Shown piece by piece: positions 47,570-56,470 of a stretch of 64,000 bases of DNA. The DNA comes from Prevotella sp. GTDB lineage: Bacteria > Bacteroidota > Bacteroidia > Bacteroidales > Bacteroidaceae. Each line of letters begins with the position of its first letter. Position 1 is the stretch's first letter. The position numbers were made by a program, and so were the translations under genes. Location: assembly GCA_016285055.1 (NCBI GenBank), contig JAEEPZ010000005.1:1-64000 (forward strand), given 5' to 3'. The notes under the pieces were generated by a model that saw only the letters and a program-made list of their open reading frames with translations, was not told the origin of the DNA and searched no databases.

Positions 47570-48072
47570 CGTTTGTATATTTTGATGGATTCATTGTTGA
47601 TGTTGACTACATATACTCCTGTAGGGAAGTCTGAAAGGGATAAGGCATGACAGCCTTGACCAAGTCTCTTTGAAAGGATTTGCCTGCCGTCAATGTTCTG
47701 CACCGTAATCATAGTACTGCCAGAGGTTACCGTTACCATAAAAGCATCTCCCTGTCTAACAAAAGATGACACGCCATTCGTCATAAGATTGTTTACATTT
47801 GTAACAACATCATCTGTACTGACAACGGTCATTTTGTGCAACATGGGAGTATGTAATTCAACAGTATTATTAGAAGTGACAACATACATCCTTTCATAAT
47901 CCTCTTTTTCGAATTTGATAGTCGGTTGTTCACTAATAAAGAATGACACCTCAGTATTATCATTCTTGACGATGACAAGTTTCTGTACGTTCTCGGCAAC
48001 TGCCCATTGTGGGAATAGCCATGCTGCCAGAATACATACGCACATTTTACTAAAACATTTTCTTGTTTTCAT
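47566..48072 (-). CDS. Secreted protein with type IX sorting-like C-terminus
   Basis: The 168-aa protein has a signal peptide (VCILAAWLFPQWAVAEN). A first half contains KLVIVKNDNTEVSFFISEQP and LHKMTVVS, typical of small Prevotella surface proteins. The last ~75 residues look like a Por-type sorting domain (ITVQNIDGRQILSKRLGQG ... LSDFPTGVYVVNI ... KIYKR). Its stop overlaps the M64 gene start, so the two are probably exported together. The start at 48072 is chosen because it begins the signal peptide. Confidence 0.72.
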   Translation of the reverse strand: MKTRKCFSKMCVCILAAWLFPQWAVAENVQKLVIVKNDNTEVSFFISEQPTIKFEKEDYERMYVVTSNNTVELHTPMLHKMTVVSTDDVVTNVNNLMTNGVSSFVRQGDAFMVTVTSGSTMITVQNIDGRQILSKRLGQGCHALSLSDFPTGVYVVNINNESIKIYKR

Positions 48073-48781
48073 ACGCTTTATCTTTTTAGTGATTAAAAAT
48101 GGGTTGTCCTTTTGAGGGAATGACGCACACCTGCGCCTCATCAAACCAATGCAATGGTAAAGGTACAAGGTTATCGGCTTGCCACTCTCTTGCTACCATC
48201 GGGACGCAAGAATGGCGTGGCCACTCTTACGCACTTACCTAAGGGGCATGTCTGGAAATTGGAACCCCCACCTAACATATAAGAATGCTCCACGCCAATG
48301 CGTGTGCATAGCTAATGCGTTAGGTGGGAACACCGTTTCCGAGGCTTTTCCCTTTGCTTCTCAATCGAACTTATTCCAAATTAGTTTTCCAGACATTTTC
48401 GGTAAGTGCGAAATAAAAGCTAATGCATCAATGGAACCGGATTTCTCCCCGATCCGATTGCAAAAGTACACATTATTCTTCTATTTGCCAACAATTTTGG
48501 AAAAAAAAAACTAAAAATGTGCTGGCTGGGTAGTTGACTGCAAGGAAAATGTCTGCTTCAAGGGCAAATGGGCCTTGAAAAACATAGAAATCGAATCGCT
48601 TTTGGTCCGCAGAGACTTGAAGCACGTAGTATTGACCTCAATACTCGCCCAATCGAGTCGGAAAAATGGAGTATTGCCCTCAATACTCAGCCACACAGTT
48701 TTGTAAGTGAGGAAACGAAGATGTTTCTCGTTCGCGCAGGATGGAGGGAAGAGAAATAAAAAAGTTTGGATAGTGTCTGGA
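48073..48781. other. Gene-free interval with palindromic elements
   Basis: No gene is supported. It holds the 181-bp element below and three hairpins at 48557-48579 (TTCAAGG...CCTTGAA), 48628-48645 (AGTATTGACCTCAATACT) and 48669-48688 (GAGTATTGCCCTCAATACTC). A minus-strand frame of about 97 codons across the hairpins has no domain or start context. Confidence 0.65.
48230..48410. mobile_element. 181-bp palindromic MITE-like element
   Basis: The terminal inverted repeat CGCACTTACC / GGTAAGTGCG is followed inward by imperfect pairing (CATGTCTGGAAATTGG with CCAAATTAGTTTTCCAGAC). An inner pair is CCCCACCTAAC / GTTAGGTGGG. It codes for nothing I can support and appears once in the window. Confidence 0.65.
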
Positions 48782-49195
48782 TTATTCTCTTGCTTTCTGA
48801 ACAAACTCAGCAGGTGTCATTACCAGTATGTCAAAGTCGTTGAAACCTTTTTTGTCTCTTGTAATAATAATGTCTGGACGTAACAGAAGGGCTGACAGAT
48901 ACTGCACAGCATCCTCATAGTCGTATGGTTTCATCCTAATGGCATTCTGCACCAGTTCTTTTGCAATAGGCGTAATATCAAGTATCTTACATAACGTGTC
49001 TAACTTTTCAAGCATCATATCAGATCCGTAGGCTTTCTTCAAGATATATGCACAATTGACAATGGTCAGCGATGAGACTGATGCATGAATGCTACCATCA
49101 GCAATCATGGAGAATATGGCAGCGGCGTCAACGAAGAATCCTTCTCTTTCCCCCATGAAGTCAATTACGACATTGGTATCAAGAAACACATTCAT
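48782..49195 (-). CDS. PIN-domain protein, probable VapC-like ribonuclease toxin
   Basis: The 137-aa protein starts MNVFLDTNVVIDFMGERE. PIN acidic residues are visible at Asp in LDTNVVID, Glu/Asp in YDYEDAVQYLSAL and Asp in IITRDKKGFNDFDI. Such proteins are magnesium-dependent ribonucleases, usually held inactive by a partner. It overlaps the preceding antitoxin-like gene by 4 bp. The start at 49195 (not 49213) gives the family N-terminus. Confidence 0.87.
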   Translation of the reverse strand: MNVFLDTNVVIDFMGEREGFFVDAAAIFSMIADGSIHASVSSLTIVNCAYILKKAYGSDMMLEKLDTLCKILDITPIAKELVQNAIRMKPYDYEDAVQYLSALLLRPDIIITRDKKGFNDFDILVMTPAEFVQKARE

Positions 49196-49458
49196 TGCGC
49201 CCGTTCCTCCCACATCAATTCAAGTTCTTTGTCAACGTCAAAATCTTTTGGCAATGGGCCACACGTCATTGCCATCACTTTTGCCGACGGCTTATAGTCC
49301 TTTGGGATTTTAGGGAATACAAGCTCTGCCTTATTGTGCTTTTTCTCAACATTATCCGCAGCCTCCATCAAGTGACTGGCCAACCAACGCTGATTGCTTG
49401 CAGTGAGTGAAAGTCCTTGCAAATAGCTCCACAGATTATTAAGTGAAATTGCATTCAT
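49192..49458 (-). CDS. Probable antitoxin partner of the PIN-domain protein
   Basis: The 88-aa protein starts MNAISLNNLWSYLQGLSLTA with SNQRWLASHLMEAAD. A middle part, FPKIPKDYKPSAKVMAM, is followed by an acidic tail DFDVDKELELMWEERAQ. The layout (small gene directly upstream, ATGA overlap) is that of VapB-type antitoxins. The N-terminal helices resemble other Bacteroidota PIN partners rather than a classical AbrB fold. Confidence 0.72.
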   Translation of the reverse strand: MNAISLNNLWSYLQGLSLTASNQRWLASHLMEAADNVEKKHNKAELVFPKIPKDYKPSAKVMAMTCGPLPKDFDVDKELELMWEERAQ

Positions 49459-49688
49459 GTTTAAGGCATTTTTTGGTTATACGGTGCAAAAATACATATT
49501 TTTTTTTAGACTACAAAGAATAAGACGAAAAAAGAGGCAAAAGCTGTGCGGCTTCGCCCCTTTCAATATTTTTAATGATAATTCGTGGTAAAGAAAGCCA
49601 CGAGCATTGGTGTTTACTTGAACTATGTTCGAGTAACGTCGCGACTCGGCAAAACTCATGCGAGCATGGCTCTGCTCTCGCAGCTCCG

Positions 49689-51227
49689 TTACTTCAGTGC
49701 CTTGTTCAGCATGAAGTAGACCTCGTTGTTGCGGAGCGTCTGCTTGAAGTCAGCGATGGTGGTCTTCTTGTTGATGCGGACGTACTCGATGCCCAGCATC
49801 TCGGCGAAGTCCTCCCAGTACTCTTCGTTGATGTCGTAGGAGAAAGCACTGTGGTGTGTGCCGCCAGCGAGGATCCATGCAGCAGCACCAATCTCGAAGG
49901 TGGGCTGGGGAATCCAGAGTGCGCTGGCCACGGGCAGGTTGGGCATGGGCTTCGGCTCGATGCACTCCACTTCCTGCGAGATGAGACGGAAGCGGTTGCC
50001 CAGGTCAACGACAGTAGCCTTGATGCCGGGGCCAACCTTCGAAGTGAACACCAGGCGGGCGGTCTGCTGCTTGCGGATGCCGATGCCGAGGAAGTGTACC
50101 TCCAGTTTGGGCTTGTCGACAGCAATGAGCGGGCACACCTCGAGCATGTGGCTCTGCAGGCACGACGAGCGGTCGCCGGCGAAGTTCAGCGTGTAGTCCT
50201 CGAGGAACGAGCAGCCGGTGGGCATACCCTGCTGGATGACCCACAGCGTGCGGTAGAGGCAGGCGGTCTTCCAGTCGCCCTCGGCACCGAAGCCGATGCC
50301 CTCAGCCATCAGACGCTGCGAGGCGAGGCCGGGAATCTGGTCGAAGCCGCAGAAGTTCGGATCGTCGACGTCGGCATCGCCCAGGTCGTCGAAGTTGGTG
50401 GTGAAGGCGGTGGCACCCTCGTCCTTCAGCACGCGGCGCAGGGCAATCTCGGCCTTGGCGGCGTTCCACACCTTCTGCCAATAGACCTCCTCGCCGCTCT
50501 CGTCAATCTTGATGGTGTACTCTTTCTTGTACTCCTCAACGAGTGCGTCGACCTCTTCGTCCTTCACCTTCTTGAAGTAGTCCATGAGCGAGCTGACGGG
50601 ATAGTAGTCCACGTGATAGCCGAGACGCTGCTCAAACTCCACACGGTCGCCGTCGGTCACGGCCACATTGTTCATGTTCATGCCAAACATCAGGCAGCGC
50701 ACATTGTGGGCGTCGGCCACACCGGCGGCCACGCGTGCCCATACGGCAATCTGTTTCTGAGCGGCCTCGTCCTTCCAGTAGCCGCACACCACCTTGCGAG
50801 CCACGCGCATACGGGTGCAGATGTGTCCGAACTCGATGTCGCCGTGAGCGCTCTGGTTCAGGTTCATGAAGTCCATGTCCATCGTGGCCCAGGGAATCTC
50901 GGCATTATACTGAGTGTGGAAATGCAGCAGGGGCTTCTTCAGAGCCTGCAGACCCTTGATCCACATCTTGGCGGGTGAGAAGGTGTGCATCCAGGTGATG
51001 ATACCCACGCACTTCTCCTCGTTGTTGGCAGCCAGCATCACCTGCTCTACTTCCTTCGAGCTGTTGGCCGTGCCCTTATAGACAATCTTTACGGGGATGT
51101 TGCCGCTGGCGTTCAGCCCCTCGACCATTTCCTTCGAGTGACCGTCAACTGCCACCACTGCGTCGCCACCGTACAGGAGCTGTGCGCCCGTTACCCACCA
51201 AATCTCGTAATTCTCAAATGCTTTCAT
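49689..51227 (-). CDS. araA: L-arabinose isomerase
   Basis: AraA converts L-arabinose to L-ribulose. The 512-aa protein from MKAFENYEIWWVTGAQLLYG has the expected GIITWMHTFSPAKMWIKGL, FHTQYNAEIPW and FGAEGDWKTACLYR (catalytic Glu region) and ends YFMLNKALK. It stands alone; araB and araD are not in the window. It fits with the GH43 gene at 13 kb, which could release arabinose. The start is placed after the -7 box at 51288-51295. Confidence 0.95.
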   Translation of the reverse strand: MKAFENYEIWWVTGAQLLYGGDAVVAVDGHSKEMVEGLNASGNIPVKIVYKGTANSSKEVEQVMLAANNEEKCVGIITWMHTFSPAKMWIKGLQALKKPLLHFHTQYNAEIPWATMDMDFMNLNQSAHGDIEFGHICTRMRVARKVVCGYWKDEAAQKQIAVWARVAAGVADAHNVRCLMFGMNMNNVAVTDGDRVEFEQRLGYHVDYYPVSSLMDYFKKVKDEEVDALVEEYKKEYTIKIDESGEEVYWQKVWNAAKAEIALRRVLKDEGATAFTTNFDDLGDADVDDPNFCGFDQIPGLASQRLMAEGIGFGAEGDWKTACLYRTLWVIQQGMPTGCSFLEDYTLNFAGDRSSCLQSHMLEVCPLIAVDKPKLEVHFLGIGIRKQQTARLVFTSKVGPGIKATVVDLGNRFRLISQEVECIEPKPMPNLPVASALWIPQPTFEIGAAAWILAGGTHHSAFSYDINEEYWEDFAEMLGIEYVRINKKTTIADFKQTLRNNEVYFMLNKALK

Positions 51228-51287
51228 TGTTTGTAAGTTGTTTAAGTTATTAAATAATAGTTGTTCGTCTGAAATGAAATCTGGCCG

Positions 51288-51295
51288 CAAAGATA
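51288..51295 (-). promoter_or_regulatory. Promoter -7 box for araA
   Basis: TATCTTTG on the minus strand, 60 bp before the araA start. No clear AraR-type operator was seen. Confidence 0.55.
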
Positions 51296-51379
51296 ATAAA
51301 TAACTCTGAAATACGAAAACATTTAAGATTCTTTAGCTACAAAAACTATTTCCGCTTCCAAGAAGATGCTATTCAGCTA

Positions 51380-52357
51380 TTAGTAGGCGGCACGATATTT
51401 CCCTTCCTCCTTGTCTTGAAGCATCGAGAGATAGCTTTGATAGCGGCTTTGTGCAATGTAGTGGTTTTCCAAGGCTTGCAGCACAGCACAGCCCGGCTCG
51501 TGGGTGTGGGTGCAGTTGCTGAAGCGGCAGTCCTTGGAGAAATGGAAGATTTCCTTGAAATATCCGGAAATCTCCTCTGGCTCCATGTCGAAGGTGCCAA
51601 AGCCCTTGATGCCTGGGGTGTCAATCAGATAAGTTGGTGAAGTGCCCTCGTCGCCCTCTTCCTGGGGGAGGCAAGACAGGGGGACCTCTATCATTTCCGA
51701 GAAGGTGGTGGTGTGCATGCCCATGTTGTGGGCATCGCTGATTTCAGCAGTACGCAGGTTGGCGCCGGGCACAAGACGGTTGATGAGTGTGGATTTTCCT
51801 ACCCCGCTGTTTCCGCTAAGCAATGTAATCTTTCCCTTGAGAAGCGTCAAGAGAGCATGGATGCCTTCACCTGTTTCTGCGGAGACCTGCATGCACTGGT
51901 AGCCTATGGTTTCGTAGAGCTGAACCATCATCTGCTGATAGCGGCGCAGGTCATCATCGAGCAGGTCGGTCTTGTTGAAGATCAGGATGACAGGCACGCG
52001 GTAAGCTTCTGCAGAGGCGAGAAAGCGGTCGATGAATGTCGTGCTGGTCTCGGGATTGGCCACAGTGACGATGAGCATCGCCTGGTCGACGTTGGCGGCA
52101 ATGATATGGCTCTGCTTCGAGAGGTTGATGCTCTTGCGGATGATGTAGTTGCGGCGGTCTTCGATTTCAGTGATAAAGGCGCCGCCGCTTTCTCCCTGAG
52201 GTCGAAAAACTGTAACATGATCGCCCACGGCAACGGGGTTTGTGCTGCGGATGCCTTTCAGACGGAAGTTGCCCTTTATCTTACAGTCAAGCAACTGGTC
52301 ATCGTCTGTTCGGACGGTGTACCAGCTGCCTGTATTTTTCACTACCAAGCCTCTCAT
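51380..52357 (-). CDS. rsgA: Ribosome small-subunit-dependent GTPase A, with a loop insert
   Basis: RsgA is a circularly permuted GTPase acting in 30S maturation. Order seen: N-terminal OB fold (about 1-75), G4 FNKTDLLD, G1 [17 protein letters not shown], the switch area [10 protein letters not shown]3 [12 protein letters not shown], then a zinc-binding C-terminus ([17 protein letters not shown]). Between the switch area and G3 lies [13 protein letters not shown], not expected in the family and encoded by GC-rich repeat-like DNA (51640-51690). Size 325 aa. It lies 12 bp after the membrane protein gene. Confidence 0.94.
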   Translation of the reverse strand: MRGLVVKNTGSWYTVRTDDDQLLDCKIKGNFRLKGIRSTNPVAVGDHVTVFRPQGESGGAFITEIEDRRNYIIRKSINLSKQSHIIAANVDQAMLIVTVANPETSTTFIDRFLASAEAYRVPVILIFNKTDLLDDDLRRYQQMMVQLYETIGYQCMQVSAETGEGIHALLTLLKGKITLLSGNSGVGKSTLINRLVPGANLRTAEISDAHNMGMHTTTFSEMIEVPLSCLPQEEGDEGTSPTYLIDTPGIKGFGTFDMEPEEISGYFKEIFHFSKDCRFSNCTHTHEPGCAVLQALENHYIAQSRYQSYLSMLQDKEEGKYRAAY

Positions 52358-52369
52358 CCCTGTGAAGCC

Positions 52370-52951
52370 TTACTCACCTTCCCAGCGGAATACGTCGACA
52401 GTAGTGGTTCCAAAATATTCCTCGTTGTCATTGCCTTGTATGAGTTTCGGATTCTCATAGTTGGGCAGAGGACCTTCGCGTGGTACGAACTCATTGAAGT
52501 CAACCAAAGGAATGACCATACCGAAGATGCCGAGGCCTACACGCTTTGTCTCACCCTTGAAGTTGCAGTTGATGTACATGGTGGTGAAGAACGTGTGGTC
52601 GAAGTATTCTTTGGTGTTATTGTTGTTGAAGCGATGCATGCGGCTCTTCATGTCCTCTGTGACAGAGTCCGACCAGTGTGTGAATGTGTGGCCGATGTTG
52701 CTGACGAAGATGTCGAGTCCGTCGGCCTCTATGCTGTCACGTGACCAGATGCTCTGCTTGATGTTGTCCTCCATCTCATTCCTCATCTTCATGTCTGACG
52801 GATTGGTGAGCCAAGCAATGATGAGGAGGATGACAAAGACAGCCAGAGTGATGACAATTTTTCCCAGACACGTATGCCTGAACTGTTTGAAAGCTGATTC
52901 CTTTGTGCGAAATTCGCCGTTTTCTGTCTGTTGCATCTTTCTATGTTTCAT
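52370..52951 (-). CDS. Single-span membrane protein, unknown function
   Basis: The 193-aa protein has a charged cytoplasmic N-terminus, one membrane helix (IVITLAVFVILLIIAWLT, about residues 33-50) and a soluble C-terminal domain (about 55-193) that includes LDIFVSNIGHTFTHWSD and GLGIFGMVIPLVDFNEF. I do not recognise the family. It lies between folE and rsgA in the same direction and may be co-transcribed. A start at the second Met (MQQTE) is possible. Confidence 0.65.
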   Translation of the reverse strand: MKHRKMQQTENGEFRTKESAFKQFRHTCLGKIVITLAVFVILLIIAWLTNPSDMKMRNEMEDNIKQSIWSRDSIEADGLDIFVSNIGHTFTHWSDSVTEDMKSRMHRFNNNNTKEYFDHTFFTTMYINCNFKGETKRVGLGIFGMVIPLVDFNEFVPREGPLPNYENPKLIQGNDNEEYFGTTTVDVFRWEGE

Positions 52952-52987
52952 TCGTAATGCCTAATGTTGAATCGCGATACTCAAATC

Positions 52988-53566
52988 TCAATGTGAAATA
53001 AGATTCATAAACTCCTGCCGGGTCTTCGCCTGATTGAAGGCGCCGCTGAACTCGCTGGTGGTGGTAATGCTGTTCTGCTTCTCCACGCCTCTCATCTGCA
53101 TACACATGTGCTTGGCTTCAACGACCACCATCACGCCTAATGGGTGAAGGGTCTCGTCGATGCACTGGCGTATCTGCATGGTCATGCGCTCCTGCACTTG
53201 CAGGCGGTGGCTGTAGATGTCGACGACGCGGGCTATCTTCGAGAGTCCCGTGATGTATCCGTTAGGGATATATGCCACGTGCACCTTGCCATAGAAGGGT
53301 AGCATGTGATGCTCGCAAAGTGAGAAGAAATCGATGTCCTTCACAATGACCATGTGGTTGTAGTCCTCGCGAAAGAGGGCATCGGTAAGCACTTTGTGGG
53401 CGTCCATCTCATAGCCTCTTGTCAGCACTTGCATGGCTTTGGCCACTCGCATGGGGGTCTTCTGCAAGCCTTCACGGGTAGGGTCTTCACCTAAGAGCGT
53501 GATGACTTTCCTATAGTGTTCGGCCAGCTGCTCCAGCCCGTCGCGATATTCTGTTTCTGGATTCAT
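52988..53566 (-). CDS. folE: GTP cyclohydrolase I
   Basis: FolE converts GTP to 7,8-dihydroneopterin triphosphate, the first step of folate synthesis. The 192-aa protein shows [20 protein letters not shown] (zinc ligands Cys and His), [29 protein letters not shown] and [16 protein letters not shown] with the second zinc Cys. It begins one base after the SPOR gene stop, at the end of the DUF1599-BT_3928-tpiA-SPOR-folE cluster common in Bacteroidales. Confidence 0.95.
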   Translation of the reverse strand: MNPETEYRDGLEQLAEHYRKVITLLGEDPTREGLQKTPMRVAKAMQVLTRGYEMDAHKVLTDALFREDYNHMVIVKDIDFFSLCEHHMLPFYGKVHVAYIPNGYITGLSKIARVVDIYSHRLQVQERMTMQIRQCIDETLHPLGVMVVVEAKHMCMQMRGVEKQNSITTTSEFSGAFNQAKTRQEFMNLISH

Positions 53567-54250
53567 TTAGTATGGTACGTTGATTTTACCTCTCACCATG
53601 ATGGCTCTGTCGTAGCCCATCTTCACCAGTTCGTCGAGCACCTCCTTAGCCTCGGCCATTGTGCGGAAGTCACCCAGGCGGCACGTCCACTTACCACCAA
53701 GGAAATGAACGTAGACCCTGTGCCCGGGGAAGAGCGACTGCAGGGCTGAACCCGTCTGCTCAGCCTTTACACGGTCAGCACGTGAGTTGCCTCCCACAAA
53801 AGGCTGCACCCTGAATCCCGACATCTTCCTGGTGCGTCGGGGAGCAGCTGCCACAGAGTCGGTGTTCTGCACGGGCTCGGTGGTGGAAGTGGTAGGCGTA
53901 GTGGGTGTAGTGGGTGTGGCGGGTGTAGTAGGCGTTGCAGGCGACTCGGTACGTCCTGAGGGCTGGTTGTTCTGTCTGTTGCTCTGACCGCTGTTCTGGC
54001 GAGGCCTGTCAGTGTTCTGACGCGGAGTCGGAGTGACGGCAGTCCTGCCATTGACCAGGTCGGTGATGGCGTTGTCCTGGTGGATGGTGATGCGTGCGCC
54101 AGCCACTGCCTCCTGCTGAATGCGCTGCGTGAAGGGAGTCTGTGCCACTGCGTGGCAGGATGGTAGAAGGAAGAGCAAGAACAATAGCCTCCCCAAGCCC
54201 CTCTCTGATAGGGGATGTTTAGTTACATTATATAATAGTTGTTTCATCAT
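53567..54250 (-). CDS. SPOR-domain protein with repeat-encoded signal-peptide segment
   Basis: The ~227-aa periplasmic protein starts MMKQLLYNVTKHPLSERG, then [16 protein letters not shown] as the hydrophobic and cleavage part of a signal peptide. A Gln/Asn/Arg and PTTPTTP-rich linker follows (about 60-140), then a C-terminal SPOR domain (about 150-225, GFRVQPFVGGNSRADRVKAE, RLGDFRTMAEAKEVLDEL). SPOR domains bind glycan chains of septal peptidoglycan. The KHPLSERGLG stretch is encoded by a CCCCTATCAGAGAGGGG palindrome inserted in the signal peptide. It sits between tpiA and folE. Confidence 0.85.
   Translation of the reverse strand: MMKQLLYNVTKHPLSERGLGRLLFLLFLLPSCHAVAQTPFTQRIQQEAVAGARITIHQDNAITDLVNGRTAVTPTPRQNTDRPRQNSGQSNRQNNQPSGRTESPATPTTPATPTTPTTPTTSTTEPVQNTDSVAAAPRRTRKMSGFRVQPFVGGNSRADRVKAEQTGSALQSLFPGHRVYVHFLGGKWTCRLGDFRTMAEAKEVLDELVKMGYDRAIMVRGKINVPY
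54189..54226. repeat. In-frame palindrome in the SPOR gene signal peptide, with an intergenic relative nearby
   Basis: CCCCTCTCTGATAGGGG is read as part of the N-terminal signal. A related C-rich hairpin, CCCTCCCTTGAGGAGGG, lies in the tpiA-SPOR gap (about 54269-54285). Confidence 0.7.
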
Positions 54251-54303
54251 TGTTTTGTTGTCTATACATCCCTCCCTTGAGGAGGGCTTGGGTGGGCTTA
54301 TTC

Positions 54304-55065
54304 TTACTTCTTCCAAGCATCGATGATACCTTTGAAGTCGGCAGCCTTCAGCGAGGCACCGCCAATCAGTCCGCCATCGATGTCGGGCTTGGCGAAGAGC
54401 TCAGGAGCGTTGCTTGCCTTGCACGAACCTCCATAGAGGATGGTGGTGTCGTCGGCTACTGCCTGACCGTACTTCTCTGCGATGATAGAGCGGATGTATG
54501 CGTGGATCTCCTCTGCCTGATCAGCGGTAGCGGTCTTGCCCGTACCGATGGCCCAGATGGGCTCGTAGGCGATGACAATCTTGCGGAAGTCCTCCTCGCT
54601 GAGGTTGAAGATGCTGCCTTCCAGCTCGGCTTTCACCACTTCGTTCTGCTTGCCAGCTTCACGCTCGGCCAGGCTCTCGCCGATGCAGAAAATCACCTTC
54701 AGGTCGTTCTTCTGAGCCAGCAGCACCTTCTCTTTCAGAATCTCAGGTGTCTCCTTGTAGTATTCGCGGCGCTCAGAGTGGCCCAGGATCACATACTGTG
54801 CTCCCGTTGACTTCACCATCTCGGCGCTCACCTCACCAGTGAAAGCACCCTTCTCTTTGTCGGCGCAGTTCTCAGCACCCAGACCGATGATGTCCTGGTC
54901 GAGGAACTGGGCAATGCTGGCGAGGTGGATGAACGGTGTGCAGATCACAACGCCACAGTTGGGCTTGTCGGCCTTCAGTGTCTCGTTCAGTTCCTTTGCC
55001 AGTGCAATACCATCCTGGAGATTCATGTTCATCTTCCAGTTTCCAGCTACGATTTTCTTTCTCAT
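54304..55065 (-). CDS. tpiA: Triosephosphate isomerase
   Basis: TpiA interconverts DHAP and glyceraldehyde 3-phosphate. The 253-aa protein has [14 protein letters not shown] (catalytic Lys), [13 protein letters not shown] (catalytic His), [16 protein letters not shown] (catalytic Glu) and [15 protein letters not shown] with phosphate-binding GG. It is in the conserved minus-strand cluster, 19 bp after the BT_3928-family gene. Confidence 0.96.
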   Translation of the reverse strand: MRKKIVAGNWKMNMNLQDGIALAKELNETLKADKPNCGVVICTPFIHLASIAQFLDQDIIGLGAENCADKEKGAFTGEVSAEMVKSTGAQYVILGHSERREYYKETPEILKEKVLLAQKNDLKVIFCIGESLAEREAGKQNEVVKAELEGSIFNLSEEDFRKIVIAYEPIWAIGTGKTATADQAEEIHAYIRSIIAEKYGQAVADDTTILYGGSCKASNAPELFAKPDIDGGLIGGASLKAADFKGIIDAWKK

Positions 55066-55084
55066 GTCTTTTTTTGTTTAATAA

Positions 55085-56461
55085 TTATTGTTGAGTGTTT
55101 ATTGTTGATTGTTGAGTGGCATCTGTTGCCTTGTCGTCTTGACGTCTTGTTCTCTTCATGTATCTCGTCCACATCCATGTACGGTCTGCCAAGGTAAGCA
55201 AAGTGAGCGGCAGCACAAACCAGAGCAGCAGCTTCAGAATCTTTCCCGGCACTGAGTCTTCCGGCATGGTGCCTATGTCCAGTTGCTCCAAGGGCTGGGC
55301 AGCCTCTTCGGCGGTTATCTGTGGCAGCCGGTTGTGGCTCCATTTGCCTATCACTGTGCCGTCTTTCAGCAGCAGCAGGCCGGGATTGCTGCGGATGACG
55401 GTTTTCAGCGTGGTCTCGTCGGTGAAGCAGAATGGATACTCTGCGCCGGTCATGTCACGCCACTGTTGCCGTCCCTCGGCATCGCTGGCTGTCAGGCAGT
55501 AGAAGCCATAGCCGTGCTCCAGACTGTATTCGAAGAGCTCGTTGATAAGGTCGAGCCTCGAGTCGTCGGCCTTTTCCAGCTTGGGTGTCACCAGCAGGAA
55601 TGTATAGCTTGTGTCGCTGATTACCGCATCGGTGATGTCCTCGCCCTCATTGCTGTCAGTGTCTTCATAGAGCAAATCGATTCTGAGGTCATGCTTGGGC
55701 AGCTCTGCTCCCGCCTTCAGCTCCTGCCTGTCTACGAAGGTCCACGTGCTGTCCGGCAAGTTGTCGATGTCGAACTCGCGCCGCTCGCCGTTCTTCTCAT
55801 AAATGAAAACGTACTCAAACTGTGCATCGCTGCTGTCGGCTGAGGCCTCTTCACCTCTCAGGCTGGCTCCTATGTGGTAGGGTCGGAAGTCGAACTGCGG
55901 CAGGTCGTAGAGGCTCCAGCCTGAGACGGCCAGTATGAACAATGCCGAGTAGTTGACCACTATCCACTGGTTGCTGCGGCTGATGAAGCGGAACATGTCG
56001 CATGGCCGCCATGCCACCACGATGGCGCACGCCAGCAGCACGATGTTCTTCCAGAACGTCTGCCAGTTGGTGAGCACGATGGCATCGCCGAAGCATCCGC
56101 AGTCGCTGACGGGATTGGCTATGGCCAGCCACAGCGTCAGGGGTGTCATCACCAGCATCATGGCCAGCACGAGGCGTGTGGTCAGCCTTCGCCGGATAGC
56201 GAAGAGCAGGAAGATGCCTAAGCAGAACTCGGTGGCAGCCAGGGCTACCGACATGGCCAGCGTCACCATTCCTGGCAACACTTCGCCCAACCCCATGGCA
56301 GCCAGATAGTCTTCAATCTTGTACTGCGTGCCTAAGGGGTCGACGGCCTTGACGAACCCGGAGAAGATGAACGTCACCGTGAGCGCCAGACGGCAAAGTG
56401 CACCCACAACCCTCAGCCATAGGGGCGAGGTGTGGGTCGGTGAAAGGCTTGTATCACTCAT
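55085..56461 (-). CDS. BT_3928-family protein (DoxX-like membrane part plus thioredoxin-like domain)
   Basis: The 458-aa inner-membrane protein has an N-terminal ~170 residues with four helices of the DoxX/MauE type (LALTVTFIFSGFVKAVDPLG, PVSDCGCFGDAIVLTNWQTF). A further helix near 175-190 and a thioredoxin-fold region (about 230-390) without an obvious CxxC come next. The C-terminus has another helix and a basic tail. The Cys-Gly-Cys in the MauE-like part suggests disulfide or redox chemistry. It is conserved next to tpiA and DUF1599 in Bacteroidales. Confidence 0.85.
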   Translation of the reverse strand: MSDTSLSPTHTSPLWLRVVGALCRLALTVTFIFSGFVKAVDPLGTQYKIEDYLAAMGLGEVLPGMVTLAMSVALAATEFCLGIFLLFAIRRRLTTRLVLAMMLVMTPLTLWLAIANPVSDCGCFGDAIVLTNWQTFWKNIVLLACAIVVAWRPCDMFRFISRSNQWIVVNYSALFILAVSGWSLYDLPQFDFRPYHIGASLRGEEASADSSDAQFEYVFIYEKNGERREFDIDNLPDSTWTFVDRQELKAGAELPKHDLRIDLLYEDTDSNEGEDITDAVISDTSYTFLLVTPKLEKADDSRLDLINELFEYSLEHGYGFYCLTASDAEGRQQWRDMTGAEYPFCFTDETTLKTVIRSNPGLLLLKDGTVIGKWSHNRLPQITAEEAAQPLEQLDIGTMPEDSVPGKILKLLLWFVLPLTLLTLADRTWMWTRYMKRTRRQDDKATDATQQSTINTQQ

Positions 56462-56470
56462 GATGTCAAA

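Noticed and set aside
48511..48804. 97-codon minus-strand frame
   Set aside because: It crosses three hairpins and overlaps the end of the PIN gene; no domain and no promoter.
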